Below, in pieces: positions 58,571 to 64,000 of a stretch of DNA of 64,000 nucleotides; within the stretch, counting starts at the first letter, position 1, and every line of letters starts with the position of its first letter. Under the pieces are notes generated by a model. That model saw nothing but the letters and a program-made list of their open reading frames with translations, was not told the origin of the DNA and ran no database searches. This stretch comes from Stentor coeruleus (lineage: Eukaryota; Ciliophora; Heterotrichea; Heterotrichida; Stentoridae), in NCBI GenBank assembly GCA_001970955.1, contig MPUH01000196.1, positions 20,211 through 84,210 on the forward strand, read 5' to 3'. Both the position numbers and the translations under genes were made by a program.

Positions 58571-59407
58571 ATGCATGCAGGCCCTAGTGACATTGGGCTC
58601 GAAGATATCAAAAACATCTGCGATTTCTCCTTCGACATCCCTGAAAACGATGACGAAATCCTAAAAAACTTCCAAAGCACAAGTAACTACAAGCATTTTC
58701 TAGTCCCAGCAAGTTTTACTAAACATAAACTCATCGATGTTCAACCTTTTCCATATAAGTAACCCACATCTAGTCCTTTTTCAATCCCAAAATCTGAAGA
58801 AATCGAAATTGAATCAAAAGCTATCAAGTCAATTTCCATACCTTTTGAAGAAACTAAAATCCCTCATACTCCTCTATGTAAACAAGTAACCAAAACTGTG
58901 TATTTCGATATGATCAAAAATTACTTCAATGAAAGACCGATTTGGCTTAAAAATGTCCTTATCCAGTCTTTACCTGAAGGTCACAACATATCTAAAAATC
59001 ATCTTAAACAGTAAACTTTATATAGTCTTTTAGCTTTTTTCACATATAGTTATGAAAGTGGACCATGGCGTAACACATATGTCCGACTTGAATATGATCC
59101 AAAAAGTGACCCACAAAGTTTGATTTATCAAGTTATAGACTTTCGGACTAAAGAAGATATTTTTAACACAAAAGGTCCTTATGATTATACTTTTACTACA
59201 CTTCCAAGACAACAAGGACAATTATATCAACTTTGTGATATAGAAAGTGATAAAATCAAACAGATTCTTTTAAATACTGAATCTATAGGACCAGACTGTA
59301 CAGTAAGATATAAATAGAAAAAAACAGGCTGGCTTACAAAAAAAGCTTTTCAAGATATTCGTGAAGAAATCAAAACTATCTATATGAAACTTAAACTAGG
59401 TAACTAA
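58571..59407 (+). CDS. TFIIIC subunit, GTF3C5 type, three 15-nt introns
   Basis: RNA polymerase III general factor subunit (GTF3C5, yeast Tfc1 tau95), which helps bind internal promoters of tRNA genes. The four exons are 58571-58758, 58774-59010, 59026-59302 and 59318-59407, coding 263 aa. The conserved core is readable across the splices: NERPIWLKNVLIQSL, then YESGPWRNTYVRLEYDPKSD and QVIDFRTK, which match the DNA-binding half of the family. It is short; the N-terminal half that contacts the partner subunit is reduced to about 60 residues, with no clear upstream exon. Stop TAA 59405-59407. Each unspliced piece is 65 residues or fewer, so this gene is easily missed. Confidence 0.88.
58759..58773 (+). 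other. 15-nt intron 1 of the TFIIIC gene (phase 2)
   Basis: GTAACCCACATCTAG. Splicing joins AA to T (Asn). Retention gives AAG TAA. It is the most C-rich of the eight introns but keeps A at position 10. Confidence 0.87.
59011..59025 (+). other. 15-nt intron 2 of the TFIIIC gene (phase 2)
   Basis: GTAAACTTTATATAG. Splicing joins CA to T (His). Retention gives CAG TAA. Confidence 0.9.
59303..59317 (+). other. 15-nt intron 3 of the TFIIIC gene (phase 0)
   Basis: GTAAGATATAAATAG, differing from the SF3B5 intron at one base. Retention reads GTA AGA TAT AAA TAG, ending the protein 29 residues early. Confidence 0.87.
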
Positions 59408-59481
59408 TAAAATATTAAAATTTAGTTTATTAATAGAAAAATGATTGAGTTTTAGATTTTAAGTTGATGATAGTTGTATAA

Positions 59482-59730
59482 ATGGAAATTGAAAACTCTC
59501 CAATTAAAAGCCCTAAGCCAATTATATCTAAAGCAGGGATTAAACATTCAAGCACTTATACTGCAAATATAGTTACTGGAATAGGTGAAAAAGGTAAGAA
59601 GAAAAAAGTTATGTTTATAGATAGGGCGCAAAATGCTCCGTTGCATACTATTTTTAATTATGAACAAGTAGAAGTTGTGGAGGAGATTGAAAGTCCTAAA
59701 TCAACTAGCTGTGCATGTTTGATTTTTTAA
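59482..59730 (+). CDS. Small protein with PP1-docking-like motif and CaaX box, 82 aa
   Basis: From ATG 59482 to TAA 59728-59730. Residues 1-35 are Ser/Pro/Lys-rich. GEKGKKKKVMFIDRAQ contains KKVMF, which fits the RVxF docking pattern for protein phosphatase 1. An acidic stretch (EVVEEIES) precedes the C-terminus, which ends Cys-Ala-Cys-Leu-Ile-Phe. The last four residues CLIF form a CaaX prenylation box, and the Cys two residues before could be palmitoylated. A membrane-tethered phosphatase regulator is a reasonable guess, but both motifs are short. It lies 74 nt behind the TFIIIC gene. Confidence 0.7.
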   Translation: MEIENSPIKSPKPIISKAGIKHSSTYTANIVTGIGEKGKKKKVMFIDRAQNAPLHTIFNYEQVEVVEEIESPKSTSCACLIF

Positions 59731-60177
59731 AAGTTGGGGTTTTAAGATAAATTAATTTTTATAATTTTGAAAAGATAAGGATATGGCTTGATAGAGGTTT
59801 AATGATTGGATTTTTATAGGATTTTAAATGGTTTTTAGCGGAATTTAGAGAAAGTTGTAGAGGATTGGAAGTTTGAGGTTTAGATGTAAGAGTTGGTTAT
59901 TAGGAGGTTTTGAGGAAGTTTTTTGTGAGAATTTTTTGTGGGTGTGATAAATAATTTTATTTGAGTGGAGGGAGAATGGCTTAAGGAGATATTTTTAGAA
60001 TATGAAGTTTTTAAAAGGATTTATAGATAAAGGAAGTGGAAGAATGTGTGGTATTTAGAGGTTTAAGATAAAGTTTAGATAGGGGAAGTTAAGAGGAAGA
60101 TTTAATATTTTTTTATTTAAATTTTATTATGTTATAATATTAAAGGTGCTAAACTTCCTTAGCTGTTTATAATAAAT
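59731..60177. other. G/T-rich 3' flank and spacer
   Basis: Strongly G-rich to about 60090, with TTTTTATAGG at 59811-59820. It contains only a short AT-rich stretch before the TPR gene. No frame seen. Confidence 0.65.
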
Positions 60178-63100
60178 ATGGAATTACCTGAAAAAGTAAC
60201 TGTTGAAGTAAATTATCTTCAATTCCTCGGAGACATTGAATTAAATCAAAAAAAAATTCAGGAAGCTCACAAATATTATCGTCAAGCATATGATAAAAGA
60301 AGTTTATACTTAACAAGAATGCATCAAGAAAATTCTAAAATTTTAAGGAGACTTGCAATCTCTTTATACCTTATCGGAGATAATCCTTGTGAATATAGAT
60401 TTACAAACCTAATTGAATCAGTGAAATATGCTAAAGCGTACATAAAAATTAAGAAGTTTAAAGGAAAAAGTTATAAGCCTTGCATTAATATTTTACTCGC
60501 AAACTATTATGATAAAGTCTTAGATAAAAAAATAAAAGCTAAACTTCTCTATGAAAGTATTATAAAGAGTTATGAAAATATTTTAGACCCTGGTCATCCA
60601 AATCTAGTAATAATGTATAATGATCTAGGAACTATTTATTACGAGCTAAATGAGGAAAAAAAAGCCTTAGAGATTTATGAAAAGTTCAAAAGCATTTTGG
60701 AAAAAAATGCAATCCCTGATTATCATCGATATCTAACTATAATTTATACCAACTTAGGATATCTGTATCAAAATATAAATCAGAAGGAAAAAGCTCTAGA
60801 ATTTTACAAAAAGTCCAAAAATATGTATCAAAATATAAATCAGAAGGAAAAAGCTCTAGAATTTTACAAAAAGTCCAAAAATATTTCAGAACAAATTTTT
60901 GGTACTGATCATCCAAAACTAGCTTCAATTTATAACAATCTAGGAATACTTTATTTTGAATTAAACAAGAAGAAAAAATCTCTGCAGTGGTTTGAAAAGT
61001 GTAAAGTTATTTCAGAAAAAGTTTTAAGCGTATATCATCCAAAACTAGCGGATATTTATAAAAATTTAGGAATACTTTATGAAAATTTAAATGAAAATAA
61101 AAAAGCCTTAGAGTTTTACAAAAAGTGTAAAAATATAGAGGAAAAAATTTTAAACTCTAATAATCACCCAGATCTAGCTGAAATTTATAAAAGTCTAGGA
61201 CATCTATACAACATTTTAAATGTGAAAGAAAAAGCTATGAAATTTTATGAAAAGTGCAAAAACATAAAAGAAAAAGATTTAAATACTGATCGTCTAGAAC
61301 TAGCTTTAATATATTCCAATCTAGGAAATATTTATGATTTTTTTAATGAGAAAAAAAAAGCTCTAGAGGTTTATGAAAAGTGCAAAGATATAAATGAATC
61401 AGTTTTAGATGCTTATCACCCAAATCTAGCTAAAACTTATTATGATTTAGGAAATCTTTATTACAATTTAGATGAAAAAAAAGCTCTAGAGTTCAGTGAA
61501 AAATGCAAAATTATTTTGGAAAAATATGCAAATTCTGATAATCCATATCTAGCAGAAATTTATTCAACATTAGCATATCTTTATTACAATTTAGGTGAGA
61601 AGAAAAAATCTCTAGAGTTTTATGAAAAAAGTAAAAATATTTTGGAAAAAATTAAAAATTATGATCCTCTAAAACTAGCTGTGATTTATTACAATCTCGC
61701 TTTTTTATATAAAAATTTAAGCAACAAGAAAGTCCTAGAACTTTACGAAAAGAGTAAAACAATTTTTGAAGAAGAATTGATTAATCATCCAAATCTGACA
61801 GTAATTTATAACAACCTAGCAATTATTTATTACAATCTTAATGATAAGAAAAAAGCCCTGCAATTTTTTAAAAAGTTAAAAAATATAAGGGAAAAAGTTT
61901 TAAGTCCTGATCATCTAGATTTGGCTCAAATTTATAATAATCTTGGAAGCTTTTATGAAAATTTAGATAAGAAGAAAAAAGCCCTAATATTTTATGAAAA
62001 ATGTAAATACATAAGGGAAAAAGTTTTAAATGAAAATCATCCAGATCTAGCTATGATCTATAACAATCTAGCAATTCTTTATAGTAATTTAAATGATACT
62101 AAAAAAGTTTTAGATCTTTGTAAAAAGTGCAAAAATATTAGGGAAAAAAATTTAAATGATGATCATCTAGATCTAGCGAAAATTTATATCACTCTAGGAA
62201 ATCTTTATTGCAAATCGAATAAGAAGGAAAAAGCTTTAAATTATTACAATAAATGCAAAAATATAAGGGAAAATGATTTAAGTGTTGATCATCTAGATCT
62301 AGCTACAATTTATTTAAATCTAGGAATATTTTATTTAAATTTGAAAGAGAATAAAAAAGCCTTTGAGCTTTGCGAAAAGTCCAAAGATATATGTGAAAAA
62401 AATTTAAATCCCTATTTACTAGCAAAAATTTATCATGCATTAGGATATGTTTATGAAAGTTTAAATGATAAGATAAAAGCTCTAGAGTTTTACGAAAAGA
62501 GCAAAAATATGAGTTTAAATTTTTTAAACGCTGACCATCCGGATTTAGCCAATATTTATTTAAGTCTAGGATATATTTACTACGAATTTGGTGAGATAAA
62601 AAAAGCTCTAGAATATGAAAAAAAATCCAAAAATATTCTGAAAAAATTTTTAAACGCTGATTATCCACGTCTAGCTTCAGTTTATAGGAATCTAGGATTT
62701 CTTTACGAAAATTTTAATAAGTTCAAAAAAGCCTTAAGGTATTATGAAAAGTGCAAAAATATAATTGAAAAGCATTTAGATGCTAATGATCGAGATTTAG
62801 CTGGAATTTATATTAATTTAGGACATTTTTATTACCAATTATGTGAGAATAAAATAGCCTTAGAGTTATATGAAAAGTATAAAAATATAATTGAAAAAAA
62901 TCCAAAAGCTAATTACCTAGATTTAGTTAACCTTTATAACTGCCTAGGAAGTGTTTTGCTAAAGTTAAATGAGAAAGAAAAAGCTTTAGAGTTATATAAA
63001 AAGTCTAAGCGAATTTTGAAAAACAAATTAAACGCTGATAGTTCAAATCAAGCAAAAATTTATCAAATTCTAGGAAAACTTTATAGGATTTTAGGGAATA

Positions 63101-64000
63101 AGAAAAAAGCTCTGGAGTTTTTCAAAAAGAGCAAAAATATTTATGAAAAAGCTATAAATGCTAATCAGGTAAATCTAGGATATATTTATTGTAATCTAGG
63201 AGATACTTATTTAAGTTTTAAAAAGTTTGAAAAAGCTCTTGGGTTTTACGAAAAATGCAAAAGCATAAGAGAAAAGATTTTTATTGCTCATCATCCAGAT
63301 ATAGCAGAAATTTATGAAAATCTAGGATGTGCTTATTATGCTTTAAATGATATGAAAAAAGCACTTGGGTTTTATGAAATGTGCAAAAATATAAGAGAAA
63401 AAGTTTTAATCGCTGATCATCCAGATATAGGAAAAACATATTACTATCTAGGAGCTCTTTATTTAGATATGAAAGAAAAGAATAAAGCTTTTGAGCTATT
63501 AAAAAAGTGCAAAAATATTTATGAAAAAGTTTTAAACGCTGATAGTTTAATGTTAGCGAATATTTACTGCGATCTAGCACGTACTTACAATTTATTAAAT
63601 AAGATGAAAAAAGCCATAAAGTTTTATGAAAAGTCTTTAATTATTTTAGAAAAAGATTTAAACGATAATCATTTAAGTCGAGCTATTGCTTGTATGAATC
63701 TAGGAAATGCTTACAAAAAATTAAATGACAAGAAGAAAGCTTTAGAGTTTTATAAAAAGTGCATAAATTTAAAAAAAATTCCTTTAAAAGATTATTATTT
63801 GATTTACTTCGAACTGAATGAAGAGGAAAAAGCATATATCATTTATAAAAATGACAAAAATTTAATTGAATTTTTTTTTGATGATAATCATGACCTTGCT
63901 AACATTTATAAACATCCAATAGCTATTTATAAGGATTCTGATACGATGAAAAAAGTCGCTCGAAAAATTGCAAAAGCTAAATCAGTAGAAAATCTTACTC
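60178..64000 (+). CDS. Very long TPR-repeat protein, C-terminus beyond window
   Basis: One frame from ATG 60178 to the window end, 1274 codons and still open. After about 130 less regular residues it becomes a row of roughly 27 tetratricopeptide repeats with a 42-residue period. They resemble kinesin light chain or nephrocystin-3 repeats. The usual unit reads like LGxLYxNLNxKKKALEFYEKxKNI then EKxLNADHPDLAxIY. Such arrays bind peptides or protein partners. No catalytic domain is visible in the part seen; one may follow downstream. Repeats are divergent in DNA, except one exact 60-nt duplication at 60766-60885. Lysine and asparagine are very frequent. No intron is needed. Confidence 0.9.
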   Translation, partial: MELPEKVTVEVNYLQFLGDIELNQKKIQEAHKYYRQAYDKRSLYLTRMHQENSKILRRLAISLYLIGDNPCEYRFTNLIESVKYAKAYIKIKKFKGKSYKPCINILLANYYDKVLDKKIKAKLLYESIIKSYENILDPGHPNLVIMYNDLGTIYYELNEEKKALEIYEKFKSILEKNAIPDYHRYLTIIYTNLGYLYQNINQKEKALEFYKKSKNMYQNINQKEKALEFYKKSKNISEQIFGTDHPKLASIYNNLGILYFELNKKKKSLQWFEKCKVISEKVLSVYHPKLADIYKNLGILYENLNENKKALEFYKKCKNIEEKILNSNNHPDLAEIYKSLGHLYNILNVKEKAMKFYEKCKNIKEKDLNTDRLELALIYSNLGNIYDFFNEKKKALEVYEKCKDINESVLDAYHPNLAKTYYDLGNLYYNLDEKKALEFSEKCKIILEKYANSDNPYLAEIYSTLAYLYYNLGEKKKSLEFYEKSKNILEKIKNYDPLKLAVIYYNLAFLYKNLSNKKVLELYEKSKTIFEEELINHPNLTVIYNNLAIIYYNLNDKKKALQFFKKLKNIREKVLSPDHLDLAQIYNNLGSFYENLDKKKKALIFYEKCKYIREKVLNENHPDLAMIYNNLAILYSNLNDTKKVLDLCKKCKNIREKNLNDDHLDLAKIYITLGNLYCKSNKKEKALNYYNKCKNIRENDLSVDHLDLATIYLNLGIFYLNLKENKKAFELCEKSKDICEKNLNPYLLAKIYHALGYVYESLNDKIKALEFYEKSKNMSLNFLNADHPDLANIYLSLGYIYYEFGEIKKALEYEKKSKNILKKFLNADYPRLASVYRNLGFLYENFNKFKKALRYYEKCKNIIEKHLDANDRDLAGIYINLGHFYYQLCENKIALELYEKYKNIIEKNPKANYLDLVNLYNCLGSVLLKLNEKEKALELYKKSKRILKNKLNADSSNQAKIYQILGKLYRILGNKKKALEFFKKSKNIYEKAINANQVNLGYIYCNLGDTYLSFKKFEKALGFYEKCKSIREKIFIAHHPDIAEIYENLGCAYYALNDMKKALGFYEMCKNIREKVLIADHPDIGKTYYYLGALYLDMKEKNKAFELLKKCKNIYEKVLNADSLMLANIYCDLARTYNLLNKMKKAIKFYEKSLIILEKDLNDNHLSRAIACMNLGNAYKKLNDKKKALEFYKKCINLKKIPLKDYYLIYFELNEEEKAYIIYKNDKNLIEFFFDDNHDLANIYKHPIAIYKDSDTMKKVARKIAKAKSVENLT
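60766..60885 (+). repeat. Exact 60-nt tandem duplication inside the TPR gene
   Basis: 60766-60825 and 60826-60885 encode the same 20 residues (YQNINQKEKALEFYKKSKNI or M at the end), differing only at the last base. It adds a half-repeat and keeps the frame, while all other repeats have drifted. It is either a very recent slip event or an assembly or read error. Confidence 0.9.

Noticed and set aside
60737-63580. Minus-strand frames with repeated motifs such as FCTFHKTQ
   Set aside because: They are antisense shadows of the TPR array; their repetition comes from the 126-nt repeat on the plus strand.
1-64000. Mobile elements, CRISPR arrays, rRNA, virus-like genes
   Set aside because: No transposase, integrase, reverse transcriptase, terminal inverted repeats, spaced direct-repeat arrays or rRNA-like conserved stretches were found by reading.

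Overview
The window looks like macronuclear DNA of a heterotrich ciliate, most likely Stentor or a close relative. The reasons are AT-rich spacers with dense, mostly intron-free genes; a full set of ciliary and chromatin eukaryotic genes; and very small introns. I could place eight introns. Every one is exactly 15 nt, begins GTA, ends AG and has A at position 10. Long genes read through in the standard code, and TAA, TAG and TGA all serve as stops. The genus is an inference from these traits, not a database match.

Layout, left half. 1-7.3 kb: a dynamin-related GTPase running off the left edge, a calpain with a leucine-rich tail, an MFS transporter with one intron, and a Rab7-like GTPase. 8.7-13.8 kb: a small SHIPPO-repeat protein and two orphan proteins (1044 and 231 aa). 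14.9-21 kb: a START-domain lipid-transfer protein, a TBC Rab-GAP and a chitin synthase. 21.7-28.5 kb: a UBA/RING-H2 ubiquitin ligase, CFAP61 and an orphan, then a 128-bp minisatellite. 29.3-34.6 kb: a DYRK kinase split by assembly errors, a decayed coiled-coil gene, small orphans, and SF3B5 with an intron directly after its ATG.

Layout, right half. 35-44.3 kb: a cyclic-nucleotide-gated-type channel, three small orphans and a USP32-like deubiquitinase. 45-52.5 kb: eIF4E, a cyclin and IFT140. 53.7-64 kb: a BAH-PHD-TFS2M chromatin reader, a tandem FHA protein, a TFIIIC subunit (GTF3C5 type), a small protein with a CaaX box, and a very long TPR protein running off the right edge.

The genes do not form one operon-like pathway. 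Several share themes: cilia (CFAP61, IFT140, SHIPPO), membrane traffic (dynamin, Rab7, TBC, START), ubiquitin (RING, USP) and gene expression (SF3B5, eIF4E, GTF3C5, BAH-PHD). Spacers show a strong rule: on the sense strand each gene has an A/C-rich 5' flank and a G/T-rich 3' flank, so the strand composition alone marks gene ends. Four single-N positions, each flanked by perfect direct repeats, are assembly joins and break one real gene. I saw no tRNA, rRNA, CRISPR array or intact mobile element, and no clear undescribed multi-gene system. The most notable biology is the intron architecture, the flank composition rule and a gene graveyard in the larger spacers.
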